A program made the position numbers and the translations under genes. Shown here one piece after another: positions 50,518 through 58,393 of a stretch of DNA of 64,000 nt. The DNA comes from JAKAVN01 sp963734845. GTDB taxonomy: Bacteria > Desulfobacterota > Binatia > Binatales > Binataceae. Every line of letters starts with the position of its first letter. Position 1 is the first letter of the stretch. The stretch is taken from the NCBI GenBank assembly GCA_963734845.1, contig CAVTIS010000012.1:186001-250000 (forward strand), given 5' to 3'. The notes beneath the pieces are model-generated. The model had not been told where the DNA came from. It ran no database searches and saw only the letters and a program-made list of their open reading frames with translations.

Positions 50518-50636
50518 GAAAACCTCCGTCGCAAAGCTCGGCGCGGGAGCCCCGCGTCGTTAGAGCGCTTTATAGACCCTATTCGGGGTGGGCACCAACC
50601 GTCGCGGACACGAACGACCTGACCCCGCGAACAGAA

Positions 50637-50662
50637 AAGGGCGGCCCCGTGGGGCCGCCCTT
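50637..50662 (-). terminator. Intrinsic terminator of the zinc-ribbon gene
   Basis: AAGGGCGGCCC pairs with GGGCCGCCCTT around a 4-base loop. Read on the minus strand, the stem is followed by TTTTCTG, and it lies 27 bases after the stop of the zinc-ribbon gene. Confidence 0.75.
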
Positions 50663-50689
50663 GCGATGCTTGGTTTGGCGGCGGACGCG

Positions 50690-50872
50690 TCAGTGCTTGG
50701 TTTCGATCCGCTTGCCGTAGGTCACTTCGCCCTTGTCGACTCGCAGGCTGAAGCCGCACTCGGGGTTCGTGCAAACCCACGCCTTGAAAATGACCGAAGC
50801 GCCTTCCTGGCCATAGTCCGAAAGTGGAATCAGAGTGCCATTGTTACACTTCTGGCACTTCGGCAGCTCCAT
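50690..50872 (-). CDS. Small zinc-ribbon protein
   Basis: A 60-residue protein with two Cys pairs, CQKC near residue 6 and CTNPEC near residue 36, as in treble-clef or zinc-ribbon proteins. AGGAGG lies 9 bases before the ATG at 50872, which decides the start. Its partner or target is not known. It has its own terminator, so it is probably a single-gene unit. Confidence 0.8.
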   Translation of the reverse strand: MELPKCQKCNNGTLIPLSDYGQEGASVIFKAWVCTNPECGFSLRVDKGEVTYGKRIETKH

Positions 50873-51109
50873 CACACCACACCTCCTGTGCGGCCGGCCA
50901 GTTCCCGACCGACACAAAAGCTATCCGACCCAACAACCTAATTCAACTTGGCCTTTTGTATGACAGGGCGCTCGATTTCGCGTCTGTATGAGCGTTTCGG
51001 TCAGCCCGGATCAATTGCTCGAACGGCCCCGAATTGACATCCGGCTGGCCCGCGGGGAGCCTTGGGAGGAAATCCCGCCGCCGCGCCGGCGTGGTAGTAT
51101 TCGCCTGCC

Positions 51110-52156
51110 ATGGATGCCGCCCAGCCGGCCTTTCTAGTCCGCGAGGCCCGCGCCTCAGACCATAGGCGCCTGCTGCGCCTCGCGCGCGAGCTCGATTCCA
51201 TCAATCTGCCCACGGACTCGGCTGAGATGGCCGAGACGCTCGCGCGTTCGGTGAAATCGTTTCGCGGGAGAGTCAACAACCGCGCACGCGCCGTTTATAT
51301 CTTCTGCGCCGAGGAGATCGCGACTCGGACGATCGCCGGCGCCTCGATGATCATCGGGCAGCACGGCACGCCGCAGAGCCCGCACTACTACCTCGAAATC
51401 GACAGCGACGAACGCTACTCCGCGCGCCTGCGCAAGATGTTCCGGCACACCTACCTGCGGCTGCGCCATTCGATGGACGGGCCGACCGAGACCGGCGGGC
51501 TTATCGTGACGCAGGCGATGCGCCGGCGCCCGGAGCACATCGGCAAGCAGCTTTCGTGGGTGCGCTTCGCTTACATCGGACGCCATCTCAAGCGCTTCCA
51601 GGACCGGGTGATCGCCGAGATGCTGCCGCCGACGACGGACGGCCAGGGCAACATCTTCTGGGACCACTACGGCAGGCGCGTGACGGGATTGTCGTTTCGC
51701 GAGGCCGACCGGCTCTCGGGCCACGACAAAGAGTTCATCCACGCGCTGTTTCCCGACGCGCCGCTCTACACGTTTCTTTTGCCCGACGAGGTGCGCGCGT
51801 CGATCGGAGCCGTGCGCGATGAAAGCCGCGGCGCCGTCCGGCTCCTTGAGCAGGCGGGGATGAAGTTCCTGAACCAGATCGATCCGTTCGACGGCGGCCC
51901 ATATTACGGCGCGGCGACCCGCGAACTGGTCCCGGTCAGGCAGCGGCGGACGCTTAAGCTGAGAATCGGCGAGCCACCCGCCGAGCATGCGCGTCTATAT
52001 ATGATCGCGCACGAAGACTCGCGCCGCGGCGGCTTTCGCGCGGTGCAGGCGGGCGCTCTGGAAGAGGAGGAAGGACGGCTGGTGGCGCCGGCGAGCGCGC
52101 TCGCGGCATTGGGCCTCGCCGCGGGCGCGTCGGTCGACGCCGTCCCGCTGCCCTAG
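51110..52156 (+). CDS. astA: AstA-like arginine/ornithine N-succinyltransferase family protein
   Basis: A 348-residue protein of the AstA family (two GNAT-like halves). AFLVREARASDHRRLLRLAR, IAGASMIIGQHGTPQSPHYY, TETGGLIVTQAMRR and the RDESRGAVRLLEQAGMKF segment match. In the arginine succinyltransferase pathway AstA acylates arginine with succinyl-CoA, but AstB, C, D and E are not in the window, so the substrate may differ. It is convergent with an M20 peptidase-type gene, which could remove an acyl group. Confidence 0.85.
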   Translation: MDAAQPAFLVREARASDHRRLLRLARELDSINLPTDSAEMAETLARSVKSFRGRVNNRARAVYIFCAEEIATRTIAGASMIIGQHGTPQSPHYYLEIDSDERYSARLRKMFRHTYLRLRHSMDGPTETGGLIVTQAMRRRPEHIGKQLSWVRFAYIGRHLKRFQDRVIAEMLPPTTDGQGNIFWDHYGRRVTGLSFREADRLSGHDKEFIHALFPDAPLYTFLLPDEVRASIGAVRDESRGAVRLLEQAGMKFLNQIDPFDGGPYYGAATRELVPVRQRRTLKLRIGEPPAEHARLYMIAHEDSRRGGFRAVQAGALEEEEGRLVAPASALAALGLAAGASVDAVPLP

Positions 52157-52193
52157 TCTTGCCGTGGCCTTGCCGTAGCCTTGCGGCGCCAGA

Positions 52194-53582
52194 CTACATC
52201 TCGAGCAGCGCGCGATAGAATCGCACCGCCGCTTCGACGTCGGAAAGAAAGTTGTACTCGTTGGGCGCGTGGATCACTCCGGTCGAAGGCCCCGGCCCGA
52301 TCACGATCGGCTCAAGCCCGGCCGCCGCGTAGATGCCCGCCTCGGTGCATCCCGCTTTCACGCCCGATTTCAGCGCGAGACCCGCGCTCGCCAGCGCTCC
52401 CATCGCCATTTCGACGGTCTCGCTCGCTGCCGCGGCGCGGAAGCCCGGATTGGCGCGCCGCTCGCTAAGCGCGACCGATATGCCCACGGCGGTGCGCGAA
52501 ATTTCCTCGACCGCCCGCGCGACTCCTGCACGGACCTCGTCCAGCGCGAGCCCGGGCGGCGGGCGCAACTCGAATTCCAGCGTCATCGAACCGGACCCGG
52601 ATCGGATAACGCCGGGATTACAGGTCAGCGTGGGCGCCGCGTAGTCGGGTTCGTCGCTACCGCCGTGGTCGGCATACTTGCGCAGCGCCGCAATGAACCG
52701 GTTCATCGTAGTGACGACCTCGAGCGGGATAACCTCCACGACCGGTCCGTCGAAGTTCGCGGCTTCGACCGCGCCGCCGATCGGCAGGTCCAGCCCGCCG
52801 TCGCTGGCAGCCACGACGTCGCATCGCGCCGGCACCACGTTGACCGCGGTGCCGCCCGAAATCGCCGCCAAATTCAGCTTCAGATTGATCGCCATCGCTT
52901 CGAGCGCGATTTCGATCGCGTTCACGCCCAGCGCCGGCGTGCTGGAATGGGCGGCCTTGCCCGCAAAATCCAGCCGCCGCACCTGCATCGACTCGTCAAT
53001 CCGCAGCGGCGTGAAACCGAGCGTCAGCTCAAAAATGATCAGGCCCTTGTGCGCGGTGATGACCTCCAGGCGCGACGGCTCGCCCACGAACACCATCGCG
53101 CCCGCCGGCAGTATCGCGGCCTCCACGATTTCCTTTGCGCCGGTAAGGCCGTGCTCCTCGCCAAAGCTGCCGACCAGGTAAACGTCGCGCCGCGGCGTGC
53201 CGCTGGCGGTGAGCGCGAAAACTTTCGCGGCAAAATCGAGCTTGGTGTCGGCGGCGCCGAGCCCGTGGATTCGATCGCCGTCGATACGCGCGGTGAACGG
53301 GTCGCCGTCGCAGGCCGTCCATAGCTCCGGCGCGCCCGACGGCACGGTGTCGAGATGGGTATTGAACACGACCGGTCTGAGCGAGGAATCGCGGCCGCGG
53401 ATCGTCGCGACCAGGTTCACCTGCTCGTTGCCCTCGCGGGTCGACGGGACGAGGCGTGCGGTGATTCCGGCCGGCGCAAGCATCCCGGAGACGCACAACT
53501 CGGCTATCTGCCGTGTGCCCTCGGCGGTGACGCTGCGGCATGCGACGAGCCGCCGGCACCATTCAAGCAGTGCGGGGTCCAT
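52194..53582 (-). CDS. M20-family metallopeptidase/deacylase (ArgE/DapE type)
   Basis: A 462-residue zinc hydrolase. Metal ligands are visible as His76 and Asp78 (NTHLDTVPSG), Asp112 (GAADTK), the Glu142-Glu143 catalytic pair (GEEHG) and a late His in HAPNEYN. A dimerisation domain is inserted in the middle. The family hydrolyses acetyl- or succinyl-amino acids and peptides. ATG at 53582 gives MDPALLEWCRRLV, the usual opening, and overlaps the end of the ubiE-like gene by 20 bases. The substrate is not known. Confidence 0.9.
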   Translation of the reverse strand: MDPALLEWCRRLVACRSVTAEGTRQIAELCVSGMLAPAGITARLVPSTREGNEQVNLVATIRGRDSSLRPVVFNTHLDTVPSGAPELWTACDGDPFTARIDGDRIHGLGAADTKLDFAAKVFALTASGTPRRDVYLVGSFGEEHGLTGAKEIVEAAILPAGAMVFVGEPSRLEVITAHKGLIIFELTLGFTPLRIDESMQVRRLDFAGKAAHSSTPALGVNAIEIALEAMAINLKLNLAAISGGTAVNVVPARCDVVAASDGGLDLPIGGAVEAANFDGPVVEVIPLEVVTTMNRFIAALRKYADHGGSDEPDYAAPTLTCNPGVIRSGSGSMTLEFELRPPPGLALDEVRAGVARAVEEISRTAVGISVALSERRANPGFRAAAASETVEMAMGALASAGLALKSGVKAGCTEAGIYAAAGLEPIVIGPGPSTGVIHAPNEYNFLSDVEAAVRFYRALLEM

Positions 53583-54444
53583 CGCTCTCAACGCGTGTCT
53601 CGCGCCCCCCGCGCTCGTCACCAAGGGAACGCTCGGGCGCTCCCGGCTTGACCGCATAGTGAATCGCGACCGTACCGAAACCGATGAGACGATAGCCGAC
53701 CTCGCCGAGCCCCGCCGCGCGCATGATCGCGGCCATCGTGTCGGCGTCGGGATGCGGGCGCAGCGACTGTCCCAGCCATCGGTAGGCGAAATAGTGGCCG
53801 CTCACCGCGCCGCCAAGCAGCGGAACAATGCGTCCGATATAGAAACCAAAAAGCCCGTAAAGCGGGCCGCGCGGCGGCGTGAGGTCGAGGCAGGCGAGCC
53901 GCCCGCCCGGCTTGAGCACGCGCACTAGTTCGCCGAAAGCGACGGGTAGGTCGGTTACGTTACGCAACATGAAGCCGTTGACGACGCAATCGAATGTGCC
54001 GTCATGAAATGGAAGGCGCGTGGTGTCGCCGGCGACGAACTCGATACCGCAGCGACGGCCAAGGCCGCGCGAGCCGTCTCCGCCGGCTCGCGCGGCCTTG
54101 GCCGTCGCCGCGGTCAGCATGTCGGCGCAGAAGTCTGCGCCGACCACGCGCCGCGCGCCTTGGCGCGCGAGCTCCAGCGCGAGATCGCCCGTGCCAGTCG
54201 CAATGTCGAGCGCGAAGGCGCCCGACGGCCGCACCATCGCGGCCGTCTCCCGGCGCCACCGCCGGTCGAGGCCCATCGTCATCAGGCGGTTGACGAGGTC
54301 GTAGCGCGGCACGATGCGCGCGAACATCGCGCGCACGAAAGCCGCCTTGCCGGCGGTACCGCCGGACAAGGCGGCGTCCGCGGAGAAGGAGTCGTTCGCG
54401 ATAGGTGGCGGCAGGGTGCTCACATAGTCACGCGTCGAGCGCAT
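53563..54444 (-). CDS. ubiE: UbiE/MenG-type quinone C-methyltransferase with translated palindrome insert
   Basis: A 293-residue methyltransferase that would methylate demethylmenaquinone or the ubiquinone precursor. KAAFVRAMFARIVPRYDLVN, DIATGTGDLALELA (80-93), FVAGDTTRLPFHDGTFD and NGFMLRNVTDLPVAFGELVR are UbiE/MenG marks. Residues 113-131 (AKAARAGGDGSRGLGRR region) are encoded by a perfect inverted repeat and are extra relative to the family, between motif I and motif II. The start is unsure: ATG at 54444 has no SD and lies in a hairpin; GTG 18 bases later and upstream GTG codons are options. Confidence 0.87.
   Translation of the reverse strand: MRSTRDYVSTLPPPIANDSFSADAALSGGTAGKAAFVRAMFARIVPRYDLVNRLMTMGLDRRWRRETAAMVRPSGAFALDIATGTGDLALELARQGARRVVGADFCADMLTAATAKAARAGGDGSRGLGRRCGIEFVAGDTTRLPFHDGTFDCVVNGFMLRNVTDLPVAFGELVRVLKPGGRLACLDLTPPRGPLYGLFGFYIGRIVPLLGGAVSGHYFAYRWLGQSLRPHPDADTMAAIMRAAGLGEVGYRLIGFGTVAIHYAVKPGAPERSLGDERGGRETRVESDGPRTA
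54052..54108. repeat. Perfect 24-bp inverted repeat inside ubiE
   Basis: The arms at 54052-54075 and 54085-54108 are exact reverse complements with a 9-base spacer (GTCTCCGCC). It adds in-frame codons to ubiE, as some palindromic elements in other bacteria do inside genes. Confidence 0.9.
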
Positions 54445-54500
54445 CGCGTGCGGGGGACGCGCGCCGAAAAGCGGCGCGCGCGTCCCCCGCAGCGCGATGC
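54441..54500. repeat. Long GC-rich inverted repeat over the ubiE 5' end
   Basis: GCATCGCG and TGCGGGGGACGCGCG in the left arm (from 54441) match the reverse complement of the right arm (to 54500) with two small indels, around an AAAAG loop. Tandem CGCCGCACTCAACCC repeats follow near 54531-54563. Confidence 0.75.
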
Positions 54501-54602
54501 ACCCACCAATTATGAAGGTAGGCAATTGTCGCGCCGCACTCAACCCACGCCGCACTCAACCCGCGCCCCGGATGCACCAGCGCGGGTTGAAAGTGCCAGC
54601 GG

Positions 54603-54932
54603 TTAGCCCGGGACGCCGCCGACCCGCGCGTGCGCGGGTCGCGCCGCGGTTGATGCGAGGGGCGCGGCGGTCGCGGGCGGCGCGGGCTTGCCCGCACCCG
54701 CCGCGACCAGGAGCAGAGTCTCTTCGATCGCCGTCAGTAGCGTTGCCTTGCGCACTGGCTTGGCGATGTGCGCGTTGCATCCGGCGGCGAACGCGCGCCG
54801 GATATCATCGTCGAGAGTCGAGGCGGTAAGCGCCAGGATTGGCGTCGCGGGGCGCCGATGCTCGGTTTCCCAGGCGCGGATCGTTCGCACCGCCGTGTAA
54901 CCGTCCATCACCGGCATCTGGATGTCCATCAG
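54603..54932 (-). pseudogene. 3' remnant of a response-regulator receiver gene cut by the element
   Basis: The frame encodes the C-terminal two thirds of a receiver domain: LMDIQMPVMDGYTAVRTIRA with the phospho-acceptor Asp, PILALTAST with the conserved Thr, and HIAKPVRKATL with the conserved Lys, then a Pro/Ala-rich tail. The first beta strands and acidic pair of the receiver are missing. Upstream of LMDIQ the sequence changes to KGSGKWNY and a short non-receiver stretch, where the integrase gene's flank begins. The 5' part (probably a hybrid kinase) should lie beyond the other end of the element, outside this window. Confidence 0.75.
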
Positions 54933-54999
54933 ATAGTTCCACTTTCCGGAACCTTTGCGCCGTGCTATAAAGCCCATAAATCAAGCATTTTTTCTTGCG

Positions 55000-55058
55000 C
55001 ATTCGAGTGCATTCGAGTACAACTGTTGACATACGGTGTTGACTTGGGATGTGTTGAC
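55000..55058 (+). repeat. Short direct repeats near the attachment site
   Basis: GCATTCGAGT is repeated in tandem at about 55000-55019. TGTTGAC occurs three times, at 55024-55030, 55037-55043 and 55052-55058. Direct copies between the junction and the integrase start suggest integrase arm-type binding sites; the same bases may act as -35 boxes. Confidence 0.6.
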
Positions 55059-55086
55059 ACCGCAAAAACGGAGACGAAAGGAGACC

Positions 55087-56343
55087 ATGAACGATCAGGA
55101 ACTGAAGGCGCTGCCCGCGCCGGAGAAGGGCAGCCGGACTTACTGGAGCATGGGCAAGCCGGGCTTAGGTTTCAGGATCACGGCGGGCGACGCGCGGGCG
55201 TGGATTTTCAACTACACCGCGCCCAGCGGAGTCAGACGGCGGGCGACACTCGGACGCTTCCCTAACCTGTCGCTGGCGCAGGCGCAGACCAAGGCCGATG
55301 AATGGCGCGCGCGGCTCACAGACGGCGTGCTGGTACGCGAGGACGGCGCGGAGAGGCGCGAGCACATCGATCCGCTGGAAGAGAAGCGGCGCAAGCGCAG
55401 CGAAGCCCAGAAGGCCGTTAGGACGATGACGGTGAAGGAACTGGCGGACACGTGGTGGGAGCGTGTGGCGCTCACCAGCAAGCGGCGGTCATCGCAGATC
55501 AACGACCGGTGCAATCTGGACAACTGGATTCTGAAGAAGCTGGGCCGCATGCGGCTGACCGAAGTGACGCGCGGGGATGTGGAAGCGCTCAAGGCGCGGA
55601 TGAGGGACGTACCAATCCAAGCCAACCGGACGCTGGCTTTGTTTTCAACCTTGATGAGCTACGCGCAGGACCACGAATGGATCGCGCGCAACCCCGCCAA
55701 GGGCGTGGATCGCTACCCCGAAGCGCCGCGCGTGGTCAACGTCACGCGGGCGCAACTGGATCGGCTCTACGAAGTGATCGAGGAAGGGGCGCGATGCTCA
55801 TATGCTCGCGACCATCGCGATACCGTGGAAGGCCGCAGGCGCGCGGCCAACGCGATTAAGTTGCTGGTCTGGACCGGCGCGCGGCGCAACGAAGTGCTGG
55901 GCGCGAAGTGGAGCGAGTTTGATTTGGAGCGCCGGGAGTGGACGCGCACGGCGGAGCGCAATAAGCAGAGACGCACAACCATCACGCGGCTTAACCCGCT
56001 CGCCCTCGCACTGCTCAACGAGATAAAGGCCACGGCGGGCGACGATGAATATCTGTTCAAAGGCATACGCCTGCGGATTTTTTGGGCGCACGTGACGCGT
56101 AAGCTGGGACTGCCGAAGCTCCGCGTCCACGATCTGCGGCACGTGTACGCAACCGCGTTGCTGGAAGGCGGCGCGCCGATAGATTCCATCGCCTTGTTGC
56201 TGGGCCACGCCAGTACGCGCATGACCAAGACTTACGCCAACCGATCACCGGAGAGTCTTCAGAGGATCGCCGACACAGCATCGGCGCAACTAGCGCCGCG
56301 CGCGCTGCCGCCTTCGCTGCCGGTGAGACGGAAGGCGGCTTAG
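55087..56343 (+). CDS. int: Tyrosine recombinase (phage/island integrase)
   Basis: A 418-residue integrase with an N-terminal arm-binding domain of the DUF4102 type (GKPGLGFRITAGDARAWIFN, RRATLGRFPNLSLAQA), a SAM-like core-binding domain and a C-terminal catalytic domain. Catalytic residues are Arg266 (TGARRNEVLG), His348 and Arg351 (HDLRH), His374 (LLGHAS) and the nucleophile Tyr383 (KTYANR). AAGGAG lies upstream of the ATG at 55087. It points away from the host junction, into the element. It should cut at a core in the receiver-gene motif. Confidence 0.95.
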   Translation: MNDQELKALPAPEKGSRTYWSMGKPGLGFRITAGDARAWIFNYTAPSGVRRRATLGRFPNLSLAQAQTKADEWRARLTDGVLVREDGAERREHIDPLEEKRRKRSEAQKAVRTMTVKELADTWWERVALTSKRRSSQINDRCNLDNWILKKLGRMRLTEVTRGDVEALKARMRDVPIQANRTLALFSTLMSYAQDHEWIARNPAKGVDRYPEAPRVVNVTRAQLDRLYEVIEEGARCSYARDHRDTVEGRRRAANAIKLLVWTGARRNEVLGAKWSEFDLERREWTRTAERNKQRRTTITRLNPLALALLNEIKATAGDDEYLFKGIRLRIFWAHVTRKLGLPKLRVHDLRHVYATALLEGGAPIDSIALLLGHASTRMTKTYANRSPESLQRIADTASAQLAPRALPPSLPVRRKAA

Positions 56344-56363
56344 GTCTTCGGAATCGTTTGTAG

Positions 56364-56396
56364 GGCCATCCCCAGCGCGGGGCTGGCCTTTTTTTT
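56364..56396 (+). terminator. Intrinsic terminator after the integrase gene
   Basis: GGCCATCCCC pairs with GGGGCTGGCC (one mismatch) around a short loop and is followed by eight T, 20 bases after the stop. The roughly 285 bases after it up to 56682 hold no supported gene. Confidence 0.85.
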
Positions 56397-56682
56397 GGTG
56401 CCCTGCGGCCTGTCGACATTCCAAGACCGTGAGTTTGCGCGCCGGGCATTAAAGCGTAAAACGCTTTGGCGGAAAGCCTGCTGACTTGGACATGTTTGAC
56501 GAAGAGGAGCCGGAGCAGTCGCGCGGTTCGCCCTCGTCGACGCCGCGCGTTTTTTTTCAGGGCGGGAAGCTCCCCACCTTGTGTCATTGACAGTCAGTCC
56601 GACAGTGGCGCAGGATCGAATCGGCTTGTTCGGAAGATTGAAGGCCCCCCGCACGAGCGCGCCAGACGGGCGGAGTGAAGTA

Positions 56683-56934
56683 ATGGAAAATCCTGACACT
56701 TGGAATAGAGTCCACCATGCTATAGCCGATGCTATAAAAGAGCATGCAGAAAAGCTCATTTACCCATCTTCCTGCCTGTCGTGTCGAAGTCAATTCGTCC
56801 CGGGGCCGAGTGTGGTCGACATAATCTACCGGAAGCTCCAAGAGATGAACGTGCTCAAAGAGGAATACGAGCCGGAGATAGCACGACCGCAATTGGGGCG
56901 ACTCGGAGTAGTGAAGCCTCGCACGCGTGGATAA
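56683..56934 (+). CDS. Small phage protein with CxxC motif, unknown function
   Basis: An 83-residue protein starting MENPDTWNRVHHAIADAIKE, with CLSCRSQF near the middle (a lone CxxC) and a helical C-terminal half. GGAG lies 7 bases before the ATG at 56683, which favours this start over ones further upstream. I do not recognise the family. A single CxxC might bind metal as a dimer. It lies alone between the integrase terminator and the tRNA gene. Confidence 0.6.
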   Translation: MENPDTWNRVHHAIADAIKEHAEKLIYPSSCLSCRSQFVPGPSVVDIIYRKLQEMNVLKEEYEPEIARPQLGRLGVVKPRTRG

Positions 56935-57170
56935 TACCCGCACCTCGGGTCATCTAACGTCGCGGGCTGCATCGTTTCGCGCGCATGAGCGCCGCGAGTT
57001 TCGACCAGCGCTGGATGCGTTGGTTTTTTGCGGTGCGAAAATCCGAAAACGCTTAGAAAATTCTCTCCAAAGCGTGTTGGACTTTCGTCTGGCGCTGGCC
57101 TTGGTTTGTGGCGTGGGAGCCTTATCCGCTGGGCAAGCTGGACTAACTATGTACTGAGCGTCGATTTCTA

Positions 57171-57241
57171 GAGCGTGCTAGGAGTTGAACCTAGGTTTTC
57201 GCCATGGTCGGGCGATGCACTGGCCGCTGTGCTACACGCTC
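57171..57241 (-). tRNA. Element-encoded tRNA-like gene, apparent anticodon ACC, no U33
   Basis: On the minus strand a 71-base cloverleaf has all 21 stem pairs perfect: acceptor GAGCGTG/CACGCTC, D-stem GCAC/GTGC, anticodon stem TCGCC/GGCGA, T-stem CTAGG/CCTAG with loop TTCAACT. U8, A14, G18-G19 and A21 are in place. The anticodon loop is CGACCAT, which gives anticodon ACC (Gly-type) but G instead of the near-universal U at position 33. CCA is not encoded and the variable loop is 4 bases. It may be a divergent phage tRNA, or a tRNA-like decoy. Confidence 0.7.
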
Positions 57242-57385
57242 TCGCGCACCAGATTTTGAGTCGAACGGTTCTCGCGTGTTTGAATAGACGTTTTGAGAGG
57301 TTAGGTCAAACGCTCCGCTGGTTGAGCCGCAGTCACGGGCCGCGACGGCGGCCTGACTGCCTCCATGGGTCGCTCTTTTTTTTTA

Positions 57386-57415
57386 TTGACTGATGACGGG
57401 CAATCTCCTAATAAT
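57386..57415 (+). promoter_or_regulatory. Sigma-70-like promoter before the acetyltransferase gene
   Basis: TTGACT (57386-57391) and AATAAT (57410-57415) are spaced by 18 bases, 40 bases upstream of the GTG start. A T-run and a GC-rich hairpin (57329-57360) lie before it. Confidence 0.55.
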
Positions 57416-57454
57416 AGTGAGTAAGGGGGCTATAGAAGGTAATAGAAGTAAAAA

Positions 57455-58111
57455 GTGTTGCCGAATATAGATCCCGCCCGACCGTCTGACAGTCGTCTCA
57501 ACAACCGATACCTTTTCTATTGCTACATTTACGGCCGGATTGATGAGGCAGAAGGGCCGCGCGACCCCACCGAGAGCGGCGAACTACTGGCCACCACGGA
57601 CGTGGCCCTGCCGTATTCGTGGACCTTGTGGCGACCACGTATCTGGCCTTCGCTGCCGCCCGGCCTTTCCGGAAAACTGAAGTTGAGATTCCTCTTCCGA
57701 TGGGCTCTGCATCGGCTACATCTGTTTGCGGGGCGGGGATGCGGCGTGTTGCTGGTATATAATCGCGAGCGGCTCGTGCATTATTCAGGATTCACCCCGG
57801 GGTACTGGCGCTTTCCGTTCATAGCCGAGGACGACTTCCAGATTGGCGATACCTGGACCGATCCTGCCCATCGGGGGCGAGGGCTAGCACTTTTAGCGGT
57901 GAAGAGAGTCATGGCGATTCTCACTAAGCCCGGACGCCGAGTGTGGTACGTCGTCCAAGCCATAAATGAGCCGTCCATTCGAGTTGCAGAAAAAGCGCAA
58001 TTTAAGCGCGTCGCGGAAGGTGAATTTTTAGTGCCGTGGTCGTTCAAACTGGCGGGCTCGTATGTGATTCGCAGCAGTGCTCCGTTTCCGACCAGTGTTG
58101 GTTTTCTCTAA
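57455..58111 (+). CDS. GNAT-fold acetyltransferase-like protein
   Basis: A 218-residue protein whose C-terminal half fits a GNAT domain: DTWTDPAHRGRGLALLAVKR matches the acetyl-CoA pyrophosphate loop (RGxGL/A), and NEPSIRVAEKAQFKRVAEGE matches the last helix-strand pair. The N-terminal part (FLFRWALHRLHLFAGR) is basic and may bind nucleic acid or membrane. The start is GTG at 57455, with AGAAG 6 bases upstream. It has its own promoter and is likely a cargo (morphology, defence or host-modifying) gene; the target is unknown. Confidence 0.72.
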   Translation: MLPNIDPARPSDSRLNNRYLFYCYIYGRIDEAEGPRDPTESGELLATTDVALPYSWTLWRPRIWPSLPPGLSGKLKLRFLFRWALHRLHLFAGRGCGVLLVYNRERLVHYSGFTPGYWRFPFIAEDDFQIGDTWTDPAHRGRGLALLAVKRVMAILTKPGRRVWYVVQAINEPSIRVAEKAQFKRVAEGEFLVPWSFKLAGSYVIRSSAPFPTSVGFL

Positions 58112-58177
58112 GGGGCTGGGCGATAGGCGTCCCCCTAGCCGTCGCCGTATTGGGCTTCATCCGAAATCTCAGAAGCC

Positions 58178-58348
58178 TTACTTCGTAACAACCCTCGCCT
58201 CGCGTTCGCTTGGGCGCAGCACTGTGATGATTTCGTCATCAGGCTGCGCAACCTAGTCCTGCACGTTCCAGTTCATCCGCCGACCGTTGCGCAAGATGGT
58301 CACCGTCGGAAATGGCGGAAAGTCACTCAAGTCAATCTGTTCGCTCAT
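58178..58348 (-). pseudogene. Small phage ORF interrupted by an in-frame amber codon
   Basis: From ATG at 58348, behind a purine-rich leader (GAGGAAGAGAAGAAAG), a frame of 31 codons runs to TAG (58253-58255), then 24 more codons (VAQPDDEIITVLRPSEREAR and on) to TAA at 58178-58180. Both parts look coding and are in the same frame. It lies 45 bases downstream of the large terminase gene. A nonsense mutation is the simplest reading; amber readthrough is possible. Family unknown. Confidence 0.5.
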
Positions 58349-58393
58349 CTTTCTTCTCTTCCTCGATGATCGGGCCGTGGATCGGGATTGCCA

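Noticed and set aside
56927..57157. Small plus-strand reading frame after the CxxC protein
   Set aside because: It has no SD, overlaps the preceding gene and shows no recognisable motif.
57171..57241. Suppressor tRNA for the nearby amber codon
   Set aside because: The anticodon loop gives ACC, not CTA, and the integrase gene itself ends in TAG.
57329..57384. Intrinsic terminator (bulged hairpin then T-run)
   Set aside because: The T-run is about 15 bases after the stem, too far for a standard terminator.
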